Shown: in pieces, positions 1 to 6,434 of the stretch | Numbering within the stretch: the stretch's first letter is position 1 | Layout: the number at the start of each line of letters is the position of its first letter | Source of the DNA: Pseudomonadota bacterium | Lineage (GTDB): Bacteria; Pseudomonadota; Alphaproteobacteria; Rhizobiales; Kaistiaceae | Length of the DNA: 11,834 bases | NCBI GenBank assembly: GCA_023433185.1 | Contig: JAEZEN010000435.1 | Location: 1-11,834, forward strand | Direction of reading: 5' to 3' | Notes under the pieces: model-generated | Seen by the model: the letters and a program-made list of their open reading frames with translations, nothing else | What the model was told of the DNA's origin: nothing | Databases searched by the model: none | Program-made: the position numbers and the translations under genes

Positions 1-1403
1 TCGATGATGTAACCCTGACCAAGGTTCGGGGAGACGTTGTCGATCTGCGACAGCGCCACGCCGGCCATGCCGGCGATGCCCGAGCCGAGGCCGAAGGTCA
101 GGGCGTCGATCCAGGGCGTGCGGATGCCCATGGCGCTCGCCATCGCCCGGTTCTGGGTGACGGCGCGCATCTGGAGGCCGAAGCTGGTCTTGCGCAGGAC
201 CAGCATCAGGAGGGCGAAGACCAGCAGTGCGAAGATGATGATCGCAAGCCGGTTGGCCGTGATCGAGAGCCCCCAGAGCTGGAACGAGCCCGACATCCAC
301 GACGGCGTTCCGACCGACTGGTTGGTCGGGCCGAAGATGGTGCGGACCGCCTGCTGGAGGATCAGCGACACGCCCCAGGTGGCAAGCAGCGTCTCGAGCG
401 GACGCCCGTAGAGGAAGCGGATGATGCCGCGCTCGATGAGGACGCCGACGCCGCCGGCGACGAGGAAGGCGAGCGGGATGGCGAAGAACAGCGAGGCATC
501 GAACAGTTCCGGCGCATGGGCGCGGATCAGTTGCTGGACGACGAAGGTCGTATAGGCGCCGAGCATCACCATCTCGCCATGCGCCATGTTGATCACGCCC
601 ATCACGCCGAAGGTGATGGCGAGGCCGATGGCGGCGAGCAGGAGAACCGAGCCCAGCGACAGGCCGTACCAGACGTTCTGGAGCAGGTCCCACAGGGCGA
701 GGTTGCTCTCGATCGTGGTCACGGCGGCCTGCGCTGCCACCCCCACCGGCCCCTCGACGGTGACGAGCGGGGTGAGGAGCGCAAGGGCATCGCGGCCGCC
801 GCGCTGCTTCAGCACCTCGATCGCCTCGAGCTTCTCCGCCTCCGGGGCATCGGAGTTGAGCACGGCCGCGGCGCGGGCCTCGCGCATCAGCCTGGCGATC
901 GTCGGATCGGTCTCCTGGGCGAGCGCGGCATCGATCAGTTCGATCGAATCCGGGTCGCGGCTCTGGAAGATCGCTTCCGCCGCGGCCCGCCGCGTCGCCG
1001 GATCGTCGCTCATCAGCGTGAGGCCGCCGAGGGCCGCGCGGATGACGCGCCGGAGCTTGTTGTTGACCCTGATCTTCTCGAGGGCCCGCGACGGCTCCTC
1101 GCCCGCGGCCTCGCCGGTCAGGGGGTCGAAGAGGCGAAGATTGCTGCCCGCGGTGACGGTGATGAAGACGAGGCCGTCGGCCTTGCGGACGTGGAGGTTG
1201 CCTGCGGCCAGCGCCTCGAGCGCCGGGACCGCCGCGGTGTCGCCGGTGGCGGCGATCGCGATCACCTGTCGCTCGGTATCGGCGTAGCTGCCCTGGCCCA
1301 GGGCGTTGATGAGGGCGCGGAGGTCGCCGTCCTGGGCTGCGGCACCGCTCGCCAGACCGAGGGCGAGCCCGAGCACCAGGAGCGTGCCGCGGATCAGCGT
1401 CAT
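1..1403 (-). CDS. urtB: Urea ABC transporter permease UrtB (3' end cut by window edge)
   Basis: Inner-membrane permease of the UrtABCDE urea uptake system; this family belongs to the branched-chain amino acid transporter (LivH-like) group. Translating the minus strand from 1403 gives 467 residues without a stop before the edge. Residues 1-24 look like a signal peptide ending in AAAQ. Residues 25 to about 235 form the helical periplasmic N-terminal extension that distinguishes UrtB from LivH. Membrane segments begin near residue 240, with the conserved INMAHGE stretch at 271-277. An EAA-type loop at about 413-447 (RAVTQNRAMASAMG) would contact the ATPases. Neither possible start has a clear ribosome binding site. 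ATG 1403 is preferred because it opens directly on the signal peptide; in-frame ATG 1469 would add 22 residues. It lies 153 bp downstream of urtA on the same strand. Family UrtB proteins are usually somewhat over 500 residues, so only the C-terminal end is missing; urtC, urtD and urtE are expected further left. Identification is confident; the start is less certain. Confidence 0.93.
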   Translation of the reverse strand, partial: MTLIRGTLLVLGLALGLASGAAAQDGDLRALINALGQGSYADTERQVIAIAATGDTAAVPALEALAAGNLHVRKADGLVFITVTAGSNLRLFDPLTGEAAGEEPSRALEKIRVNNKLRRVIRAALGGLTLMSDDPATRRAAAEAIFQSRDPDSIELIDAALAQETDPTIARLMREARAAAVLNSDAPEAEKLEAIEVLKQRGGRDALALLTPLVTVEGPVGVAAQAAVTTIESNLALWDLLQNVWYGLSLGSVLLLAAIGLAITFGVMGVINMAHGEMVMLGAYTTFVVQQLIRAHAPELFDASLFFAIPLAFLVAGGVGVLIERGIIRFLYGRPLETLLATWGVSLILQQAVRTIFGPTNQSVGTPSWMSGSFQLWGLSITANRLAIIIFALLVFALLMLVLRKTSFGLQMRAVTQNRAMASAMGIRTPWIDALTFGLGSGIAGMAGVALSQIDNVSPNLGQGYII

Positions 1404-1507
1404 GGCGTGCCCGGAGACGCGCCGCGGTGCGGAGAGCCGCGAAGGACGCAACGTGGTCAGTCCCATCATGGTTCGAGCACCGGCCCGTAGAAAGGGAGGG
1501 AGAGAAC

Positions 1508-1533
1508 GGGAGGCCGGCGCGGGCCGGCCTCCC
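1508..1533 (-). terminator. Strong stem-loop between urtA and urtB
   Basis: A perfect 11-bp inverted repeat (gggaggccggc at 1508-1518, gccggcctccc at 1523-1533) with a 4-nt loop. It begins 24 bp past the urtA stop. On the minus strand it is followed by a pyrimidine-rich stretch (TTCTCTCCCTCCC) rather than a pure U run. It could be a partial terminator or a 3'-end stabiliser that makes urtA mRNA more abundant than urtB mRNA. Such stem-loops are common after the binding-protein gene of ABC-transporter operons. Its role here is inferred. Confidence 0.6.
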
Positions 1534-1556
1534 CGGCTTCGGGAGGAAGCGTCGCG

Positions 1557-2864
1557 TTACTCGCCCATTCCGCCGCACTTGCCGGTGACGACGTTGAAGT
1601 TCCCGCACGACATCGGCGCGCGCCAGTCGGCGATAAGGTCCTTCGAGTCGGGGAGGAAGTCCGACCATTCGTCGCCGACGACCAGGCCGGCCGTCTCCCA
1701 GACGATCTCGAACTGACCGTCGTCCTGGATCTCGCCGATGAGAACCGGCTTGGTGATGTGGTGGTTCGGCATCATCGCGGAGTAGCCGCCCGAGAGGTTG
1801 GGGACGGCCACGCCGATGATCGCGTCGATCACCGCGTCGGGATCGGTGGTGCCGGCCTTCTCGACCGCCTTCACCCACATGTTGAAGCCGATGTAGTGGG
1901 CTTCCATCGGGTCGTTGGTGACGCGGTTCTCGTCCTTGATGAACTCCTTCCACGCCTGGATGAACTCGTCGTTCTCCGGCGTGTCGACGGACTGGAAGTA
2001 GTTCCAGGCCGCGAGGTGGCCGACGAGCGGGCTGGTATCGATGCCCGCGAGTTCCTCCTCGCCGACGGAGAACGCAACGACCGGGATGTCCTCGGCCTTG
2101 ATGCCCTGGTTGGCGAGTTCCTTGTAGAAGGGCACGTTGGCGTCACCGTTGATCGTCGAGACCACGGCGGTCTTCTTGCCGGCCGATCCGAAGGCCTTGA
2201 TGTCGGAGACGATCGTCTGCCAGTCGGAATGTCCGAACGGCGTGTAGTTGATCATGATGTCTTCCGGCGCCACGCCCTGGTCGAGGAGATAGGCCTCGAG
2301 GATCTTGTTGGTCGTGCGCGGATAGACGTAGTCGGTGCCGGCGAGGACCCAGCGTTCCACGTCCTCGTTTTCCATCAGGTAGTCGACGGCCGGAATGGCC
2401 TGCTGGTTCGGCGCGGCGCCGGTATAGAAGACGTTCCGCTGGCTCTCCTCGCCCTCGTACTGCACGGGGTAGAAGAGCAGGTTGTTGAGCTCCTCGAACA
2501 CCGGCAGGACGGATTTCCGCGACACCGAGGTCCAGCAGCCGAACACCGCGGCGACCCCGTTCTGGCTGATCAGTTCGCGTGCCTTCTCGGCGAAGAGCGG
2601 CCAGTCGGACGCCGGATCGACGACCACCGCCTCGAGCTGCTTGCCGAGGAGCCCGCCCTTCTTGTTCTGCTCCTCGATGAGCATCAGCATGACGTCCTTC
2701 AGCGTCGTCTCGGAAATCGCCATGGTCCCCGAGAGCGAGTGCAGGATGCCGACCTTGATCGTGTCCTCCTGCGCGGCCGCCGGCAGCATTCCGGCGAGCG
2801 AGGCCGAAAGGCCCAGTCCCGCAGCCACAGCCACCCCGCGTAGCATTCCCCTGTGCTTCAGCAT
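1557..2864 (-). CDS. urtA: Urea ABC transporter substrate-binding protein UrtA
   Basis: Periplasmic protein that captures urea and delivers it to the UrtBC permease. It has 435 residues, the usual family length. Residues 1 to about 32 form a signal peptide (basic start, hydrophobic core, LPAAAQ). The mature part starts with DTIKVGILHSLSG and is a type I periplasmic-binding fold (Peripla_BP_5). Blocks typical of the UrtA/FmdD group are HSLSGTMAISE (42-52), DPASDWP (83-89), FGCWTSVSRKSVLP (108-121) and FYPVQYEGEE (131-140). Two cysteines near the C-terminus (C420 and C430) could pair. The start ATG at 2864 has an AGGAG motif at 2875-2879, 10 nt upstream. It is the first gene of the urt operon, followed by a stem-loop and urtB. 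A sigma-54-like element at 2929-2943 suggests nitrogen-limitation control. Amide- or short-amide-binding relatives (FmdD) resemble UrtA, but the following UrtB with its N-terminal extension favours urea. Confidence 0.96.
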   Translation of the reverse strand: MLKHRGMLRGVAVAAGLGLSASLAGMLPAAAQEDTIKVGILHSLSGTMAISETTLKDVMLMLIEEQNKKGGLLGKQLEAVVVDPASDWPLFAEKARELISQNGVAAVFGCWTSVSRKSVLPVFEELNNLLFYPVQYEGEESQRNVFYTGAAPNQQAIPAVDYLMENEDVERWVLAGTDYVYPRTTNKILEAYLLDQGVAPEDIMINYTPFGHSDWQTIVSDIKAFGSAGKKTAVVSTINGDANVPFYKELANQGIKAEDIPVVAFSVGEEELAGIDTSPLVGHLAAWNYFQSVDTPENDEFIQAWKEFIKDENRVTNDPMEAHYIGFNMWVKAVEKAGTTDPDAVIDAIIGVAVPNLSGGYSAMMPNHHITKPVLIGEIQDDGQFEIVWETAGLVVGDEWSDFLPDSKDLIADWRAPMSCGNFNVVTGKCGGMGE

Positions 2865-2928
2865 TCAGCCCTGTCTCCTGTCCCTTGCCGCGGGCAAACC
2901 GATATCGCCGCAGCCGAAGACAGGTTTC

Positions 2929-2943
2929 GCAAGAAGCGGGCCA
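2929..2943 (-). promoter_or_regulatory. Candidate sigma-54 (RpoN) promoter for urtA
   Basis: Read on the minus strand the bases are TGGCCCGCTTCTTGC. The sigma-54 consensus is TGGCACG-N4-TTGC, with invariant GG and GC ten bases apart. Here GG-N10-GC is exact and only one core base differs (C for A). Transcription would start near 2917, giving a leader of about 50 nt to the urtA ATG. Urea transport genes are commonly under NtrC/RpoN nitrogen control. I found no convincing NtrC enhancer site upstream, so this is a hypothesis. Confidence 0.45.
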
Positions 2944-3020
2944 CCCGCATTGCGCGACGCCCAGGACCCGGCGCGATGCCGAACTCCCGCGACGAACGGG
3001 CCCGATTCGGCCTAGGTCGA

Positions 3021-3100
3021 TACAATTGTGCGCAACGCGCCAGGCACCTGCCCATGCGAAGATCAGTCGGGCGGGCGCATTCCTGTGCCGCCTATTTTTT
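3021..3100 (+). ncRNA. Possible short RNA between urtA and the RTX gene
   Basis: A TACAAT element at 3021-3026 resembles a sigma-70 -10 box (five of six consensus bases), but no good -35 box lies at normal spacing. An intrinsic-terminator-like hairpin ends at 3100. A transcript from about 3033 to 3100 would be roughly 68 nt. There is no plausible coding frame, and no plus-strand gene lies upstream that would need this terminator. The main support is the terminator; the promoter is weak. Treat it as a candidate only. Confidence 0.22.
3070..3100 (+). terminator. Intrinsic terminator-like hairpin with T tract
   Basis: Left arm ggcgggcgca (3070-3079), loop ttcc, right arm tgtgccgcc (3084-3092). 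They form a nine-pair stem with one bulged G and one G-U pair. It is followed at once by TATTTTTT (3093-3100), the only long T run in this GC-rich region. Its polarity is plus strand. The nearest annotated plus-strand gene upstream is outside the window, so it either ends an unannotated short RNA or shields the RTX gene from read-through coming from the urt side. Confidence 0.55.
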
Positions 3101-3195
3101 GGGCATTCAGTGTGCCTCTGCATGCAACCGTCCTCGAGCCGGGTGCAGAGCGGCTACAGGCATGCTGCGAAATCTGGCGCTCGGCCGGGCGACGC

Positions 3196-3209
3196 CGTCC
3201 GCGCGGACG
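3196..3209. promoter_or_regulatory. Perfect 14-bp palindrome upstream of the RTX promoter
   Basis: CGTCCGCGCGGACG is its own reverse complement and ends 14 bp before the -35 box of the RTX gene. The position and symmetry would suit a dimeric regulator's operator. However, it is made of GC-rich words that also occur by chance in this genome, and I do not recognise the motif. Confidence 0.3.
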
Positions 3210-3223
3210 CGCAAACCCGGAAT

Positions 3224-3252
3224 TTGACACACTTGGCTGCCACCCCTACACC
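3224..3252 (+). promoter_or_regulatory. Sigma-70-type promoter for the RTX gene
   Basis: A perfect -35 box TTGACA at 3224-3229, a 17-bp spacer, and TACACC at 3247-3252 as the -10 box (three of six consensus bases). Transcription would begin near 3259, leaving a leader of about 39 nt that contains the GGAGG ribosome binding site at 3283-3287. Consensus -35 boxes are rare in this window, which adds weight. Confidence 0.55.
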
Positions 3253-3297
3253 CCCACGCGGGCAGGGCGACGACGGTTTCTTGGAGGTCAGTGCATC

Positions 3298-4062
3298 ATG
3301 GTGGCGTTCGACGCGGACCGGAAGGTCGACAACTCGAAGCTTCCCCAACTCGAGATTTTCGAAGGGAAGACCTCGGTTCGGGAAAAGAAGGGCATTCTAT
3401 ACTTCGAGGACAAGCAAGGAAAATTCGTCATCGAGGTCGCGGCTGTCATCCGGAACAAGGGCGGAGAGGAAAAGGGCAAGATCACCGGGCTCGCCGCCAA
3501 GAAGAGCAATGGCGACCCCATGTGGGACATGGGCGGCCTCAGCTACAATTTCGAGAAGTTTTTCAAGCAGATCAACAACGGCAAGCTTGACAAGGTCATC
3601 GCCAACATCTTCAGCGGCAAGGACACCATCTGGGGCTCGCACTACGACGACAAGCTCTATGGCTTCGATGGCAACGACACGCTGAAGGGCTGGAAGGGCG
3701 ACGACATCCTCAATGGCGGCAAGGGCAAGGACCTGCTCATCGGCGGCCAGGGCAACGATTCCTTCGTGTTCGACCAGAAGCTCGGCAAGAAGAACATGGA
3801 CACGATCCACAAGTTCAAGGTCGGGGCGGACAGCGTGTGGATCGACACGAAGGTGTTCGTCGGGCTCGAGAAGGGCAAGCTCGGAGCGGACAATTTCACG
3901 ATCGGCAAGAAGGCCAAGGGCGACGACCCGCAGGTGATCTACAAGAAGAACAAGGGCCTGCTGCTGTTCGACGCCGACGGCGAAGGCGGCGCCAAGGCGG
4001 AGAAATTCGCCAAGATGCCGAAGAACAAGGATCTCTCGCACGACGATTTCCTGGTCATCTGA
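3298..4062 (+). CDS. Small lysine-rich RTX calcium-binding repeat protein, likely type I secreted
   Basis: A 254-residue protein with an RTX (hemolysin-type calcium-binding) core. Six tandem nine-residue units fill residues 104-157. The clearest are GFDGNDTLK (122-130), GWKGDDILN (131-139), GGKGKDLLI (140-148) and GGQGNDSFV (149-157), all with the GxD pattern that binds calcium in a parallel beta roll. Next come a DTI-HKFKVGADSVWID block and an LLLFDADGEGG block, as in many rhizobial RTX proteins. The extreme C-terminus DDFLVI matches the acidic-plus-hydrophobic end of type I secretion signals. There is no N-terminal signal peptide. Residues 1-100 match nothing I recognise, so any enzymatic role is unknown. 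ATG 3298 is chosen because GGAGG lies 10 nt upstream; the open frame extends to 3028 but that part looks non-coding. By hand count it has 41 lysines but only 3 arginines, and basic residues slightly exceed acidic ones. Both are odd for an RTX protein and for a GC-rich genome. No type I exporter genes lie in the window. Confidence 0.88.
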   Translation: MVAFDADRKVDNSKLPQLEIFEGKTSVREKKGILYFEDKQGKFVIEVAAVIRNKGGEEKGKITGLAAKKSNGDPMWDMGGLSYNFEKFFKQINNGKLDKVIANIFSGKDTIWGSHYDDKLYGFDGNDTLKGWKGDDILNGGKGKDLLIGGQGNDSFVFDQKLGKKNMDTIHKFKVGADSVWIDTKVFVGLEKGKLGADNFTIGKKAKGDDPQVIYKKNKGLLLFDADGEGGAKAEKFAKMPKNKDLSHDDFLVI

Positions 4063-4076
4063 AGGGGTTCCATCGC

Positions 4077-4102
4077 CCCCGCGGCTCGGCTAGACCGCGG
4101 GG
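4077..4102 (+). promoter_or_regulatory. GC hairpin touching the helicase start codon
   Basis: ccccgcgg (4077-4084) pairs perfectly with ccgcgggg (4095-4102) across a 10-nt loop, and the next base is the A of the helicase ATG. No T tract follows, so it is a poor intrinsic terminator for the RTX gene. In the mRNA it would hide the only purine-rich bases before the start codon, so it could restrain helicase translation. Confidence 0.4.
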
Positions 4103-5197
4103 ATGCGATGGTCTCCCCAGCAGGAATCAGCCCTCTCCGCCGTCCGGTCCTGGCTCCAGGCCGCTGACCGGCCGGTATTCCGGCTGTTCGGCTATGCCGG
4201 GACCGGCAAGACGACGCTGGCCCGCCACATCGCGGAAGGTGTCGGCGGTAACGTCGTCTATGCCGCCTTCACCGGCAAGGCGGCCCACGTCATGCGCGGC
4301 AAGGGCTGCGCGGATGCCGGCACCATCCACAGCCTGATCTACCGCATGCGCGGCGAGGACGAGACCGGCCCGAGCTTCGTCCTCAACCGCGAGAGCGCCG
4401 CCGCCAAGGCGGCGATCATCATCATCGACGAATGCTCGATGGTCGACGAGGAGATCGGCAAGGACCTGCTCACCTTCGGCAAGCCCGTCCTCGTCCTCGG
4501 CGACCCGGCGCAGTTGCCGCCCGTGGCCGGCGGCGGATTCTTCACCGCAGCCGAGCCCGACGTGATGCTGACGGAGGTGCACCGTCAGGCCGCCGACGAT
4601 CCGATCATCCGCCTGTCGATGACGGTCCGCGAGGGCGGCACGCTGGCGCTTGGCGACTACGGCGAGAGCAGTGTGATCTCGCGCCGCGACCTCGAGCCCG
4701 ATGCCGTGCTCGCGGCCGATACGGTGCTCGTCGGCCGCAACAACACCCGGCGCGCCTATAACGGCCGGATTCGCGAGCTGCGCGGCCGCACGGCGCCGAC
4801 CCCCGTTGTCGACGACACGCTCGTCTGCCTCAAGAACGACCGCAAGCGCGGCCTTCTCAACGGCAGCATCTGGCATGTCGACAAGGTCCGCCCGCCGCGC
4901 AAAGGGCTGCTCCGCTACACGCTGTCGGCGGACGAGGGTATCCGCGGCAAGGGCCGTACGGTCGTCACCGTCAACCCGGCTTATTTCGACGGCACGGCCG
5001 AGGCCCTGACCCCGTCCGAACGCAAGCGGTCGGACGCCTTCGATTTCGGCTACGTCCTCACCGTCCACAAGTCGCAGGGGTCGCAGTGGGACGACGTCGT
5101 GCTCTTCGACGAGAGCTTCGCCTTCCGGGAGAATGCCTGGCGCTGGCTCTACACCGGGATCACCCGCGCCGCCAGGCGCATCCGGATCGTGCGGTAG
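4103..5197 (+). CDS. Compact SF1B RecD/Dda-like ATP-dependent DNA helicase
   Basis: A 364-residue superfamily 1 helicase. Visible motifs in order: Walker A GYAGTGKTT (30-38); motif Ia region AAFTGKAA; Walker B IIIIDEC with D109 and E110; motif III GDPAQLPPV (133-141); motif V region TVHKSQGSQWD (320-330, UvrD_C_2 domain); and motif VI YTGITRA (350-356) with the arginine finger. This matches the short AAA_30 plus UvrD_C_2 proteins usually annotated as RecD-like helicases, which resemble phage T4 Dda more than RecBCD RecD. By family it should move 5' to 3' on single-stranded DNA. No accessory nuclease or RecB/RecC domain is present, so its cellular role is unknown. The start is fixed: an in-frame TAG at 4091 is three codons upstream. 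There is no Shine-Dalgarno sequence, and a hairpin abuts the ATG. It lies 40 bp after the RTX gene on the same strand and converges on the next gene with a 6-bp gap. Confidence 0.88.
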   Translation: MRWSPQQESALSAVRSWLQAADRPVFRLFGYAGTGKTTLARHIAEGVGGNVVYAAFTGKAAHVMRGKGCADAGTIHSLIYRMRGEDETGPSFVLNRESAAAKAAIIIIDECSMVDEEIGKDLLTFGKPVLVLGDPAQLPPVAGGGFFTAAEPDVMLTEVHRQAADDPIIRLSMTVREGGTLALGDYGESSVISRRDLEPDAVLAADTVLVGRNNTRRAYNGRIRELRGRTAPTPVVDDTLVCLKNDRKRGLLNGSIWHVDKVRPPRKGLLRYTLSADEGIRGKGRTVVTVNPAYFDGTAEALTPSERKRSDAFDFGYVLTVHKSQGSQWDDVVLFDESFAFRENAWRWLYTGITRAARRIRIVR

Positions 5198-5203
5198 GCC
5201 ACC

Positions 5204-5386
5204 TCAGCGCTTGCGGTCGCCGCGGTCCCCCTGCCCCGGCTTCGCCTCGGTCTTGGCCGCGCGCCGCACGTCCTGCGACAGGGAACGGCTGACGTCGTCG
5301 ACTTCCTTGAAGCGGCCGGCCTCATCGCGGCGGACGTAGCGCTTGTCGCCCTTGTGCGGCTCGATCAGTTCGCGTTTGGCAGGCAT
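5204..5386 (-). CDS. Conserved small, highly charged hypothetical protein (60 aa)
   Basis: A 60-residue protein in which about half the residues are charged and basic residues are in excess. It has no hydrophobic segment or signal peptide, so it should be soluble and cytoplasmic. It begins MPAKRELIEPHKGDKRYVRR and ends with a GQGDRGDRKR tail. I recall closely similar short proteins (ELIEPHKGDKRYVRRD, then SRSLS and KPGQGDRGD) in many Hyphomicrobiales genomes, all without known function. The start is well supported: AAGGAGG lies just upstream of ATG 5386. It follows the L,D-transpeptidase gene by 61 bp on the same strand and may be co-transcribed, although a hairpin lies between them. Its 3' end converges on the helicase gene. 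Charge and size would suit nucleic-acid or ribosome binding, but nothing in the sequence proves it. Confidence 0.78.
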   Translation of the reverse strand: MPAKRELIEPHKGDKRYVRRDEAGRFKEVDDVSRSLSQDVRRAAKTEAKPGQGDRGDRKR

Positions 5387-5437
5387 TCCGGCCTCCTTCG
5401 CCCCGGCGTGTCCGCCTGGAACGGCGAAGGCGCGGTT

Positions 5438-5462
5438 CCGGTTCCCGCTACTGCGGGACCGG
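5438..5462 (-). terminator. Hairpin over the L,D-transpeptidase stop codon
   Basis: ccggttcccgc (5438-5448) and gcgggaccgg (5453-5462) form a ten-pair stem with one bulged T and a 4-nt loop; the stop codon (5448-5450) lies at its apex. There is no U tract after it on the minus strand. It may be a weak terminator or mRNA-end stabiliser between this gene and the 60-residue gene. Confidence 0.35.
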
Positions 5463-6242
5463 GCTTGCGAGGGCGACCGTGCCGGCCGGAAGGACCGCGC
5501 CCGGGGCGTCGGCGACGGCCGGCGCGACCATCTCCTCGAGCGGCGTGTAGCCCGGCCCCTGCAGGACGACCACCCTGGTCCCGAGATCGACCCGGTCGTA
5601 GAGGTCCATCACGTCCTGGTTCCACATGCGGATGCAGCCGGACGAGACCGAGTTGCCGATCGACGTCCAGTCGTTCGTGGCGTGGATGCGGTAGAGGGTG
5701 TCCTTGTTGTTGGCCCACAGATAGAGCGCCCGCGATCCGAGGGGGTTCTTCGGGCTGCCGTCCATGCCGTTGGGGTACTTCTCGGCGAAGCCCGGATACA
5801 TTTTCTGGAAGGTCTCGCGCGCCTGCATCTCGGGTGGCGGATGCCATTTCGGCCAGTGCTGCTTGTCCTTGATCACCGCCTCTCCGGCCCAGGCGAAGCC
5901 GGCCTTGCCGACGCCGATGCCGTAGCGCAGCGACTTGCCGCCGGGCTGGACGAGGTAGAGGAACTTGTTCTGCGGGTCGACGACCACGGTCCCCGGCGGC
6001 TCGTGGGCGATGTTGGCGGGGGTGGTCACGGTCTGGCGAATGTACTGGGGATCGGCCCGGGCGACCGGGATCGCGGGAATCCTGAACGGTTCGCCCTCGA
6101 CCGGCCCGTACATCTGGAGGACCAGCGGATCGATGCCGGCCGTCGTCTCGCTGGCGGTCGTGCAGCCTGCCGCGCCGAGCATCAGGAATCCGAGCAGCGC
6201 CGACCGGCGCGTGATTCCACCCCTCTCAAGATTCCCCGTCAC
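5448..6242 (-). CDS. L,D-transpeptidase (YkuD/ErfK family), predicted Tat-exported lipoprotein
   Basis: Forms or modifies 3-3 peptidoglycan cross-links, or attaches proteins to peptidoglycan, in the periplasm. From GTG 6242 it has 264 residues. TRRSALLGF (11-19) is a twin-arginine-like signal, and LGAAGC places a lipobox cysteine at C27, so it is probably a membrane-anchored lipoprotein. The YkuD domain runs from about residue 83 (GTVVVDPQNKFLYLV) to about 228. The active-site signature is present: H187 followed by SVSSGCIR with nucleophile C203 and R205. The residues after 230 are a short alanine/proline-rich tail. The start is a judgement: GTG 6242 has AGGA 7 nt upstream and gives a compact Tat signal, GTG 6248 is close, and the frame stays open to 6389. 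DUF2865 lies 192 bp upstream on the same strand. I see no clear promoter in that gap (6243-6434), only a weak inverted repeat near 6392-6408. Confidence 0.93.
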   Translation of the reverse strand: MTGNLERGGITRRSALLGFLMLGAAGCTTASETTAGIDPLVLQMYGPVEGEPFRIPAIPVARADPQYIRQTVTTPANIAHEPPGTVVVDPQNKFLYLVQPGGKSLRYGIGVGKAGFAWAGEAVIKDKQHWPKWHPPPEMQARETFQKMYPGFAEKYPNGMDGSPKNPLGSRALYLWANNKDTLYRIHATNDWTSIGNSVSSGCIRMWNQDVMDLYDRVDLGTRVVVLQGPGYTPLEEMVAPAVADAPGAVLPAGTVALASPVPQ

Positions 6243-6434
6243 GCCCACATCCTGCTTCTCGGTGCCCCCATCGGCCGGTGCCCTCGCCGCGCCCCGGCGG
6301 CCCCGGGAAGGGACCCTGCGCTCTGTCCCCCTGAGACACCGCAAAAGTGGCAAAGGTCGGGCCGGAGCGACAGTCACTTTCCACGGCAAACCTTGAGAAC
6401 CCGTTCAAGAGGCGCCTCGCCCGGCCGCACCGGA

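Noticed and set aside
516..1490. Plus-strand open frames over the left edge (37-1490)
   Set aside because: Antisense to urtB, whose translation is uninterrupted and recognisable.
1758..2843. Plus-strand open frame of 361 codons over urtA
   Set aside because: Mirror frame of urtA, which has a full set of family motifs on the other strand.
3031..3060. NtrC enhancer site upstream of urtA
   Set aside because: A GCACC half-site is present near 3044, but no matching GGTGC half at the right spacing.
3028..3297. N-terminal extension of the RTX protein
   Set aside because: This stretch holds the terminator-like hairpin and promoter; its translation is arginine-rich and unlike the lysine-rich protein, and the good ribosome binding site points to 3298.
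6392..6408. Terminator after the DUF2865 gene (CTTGA/TCAAG repeat)
   Set aside because: Only five or so pairs with competing foldings and no T tract; too weak to annotate.
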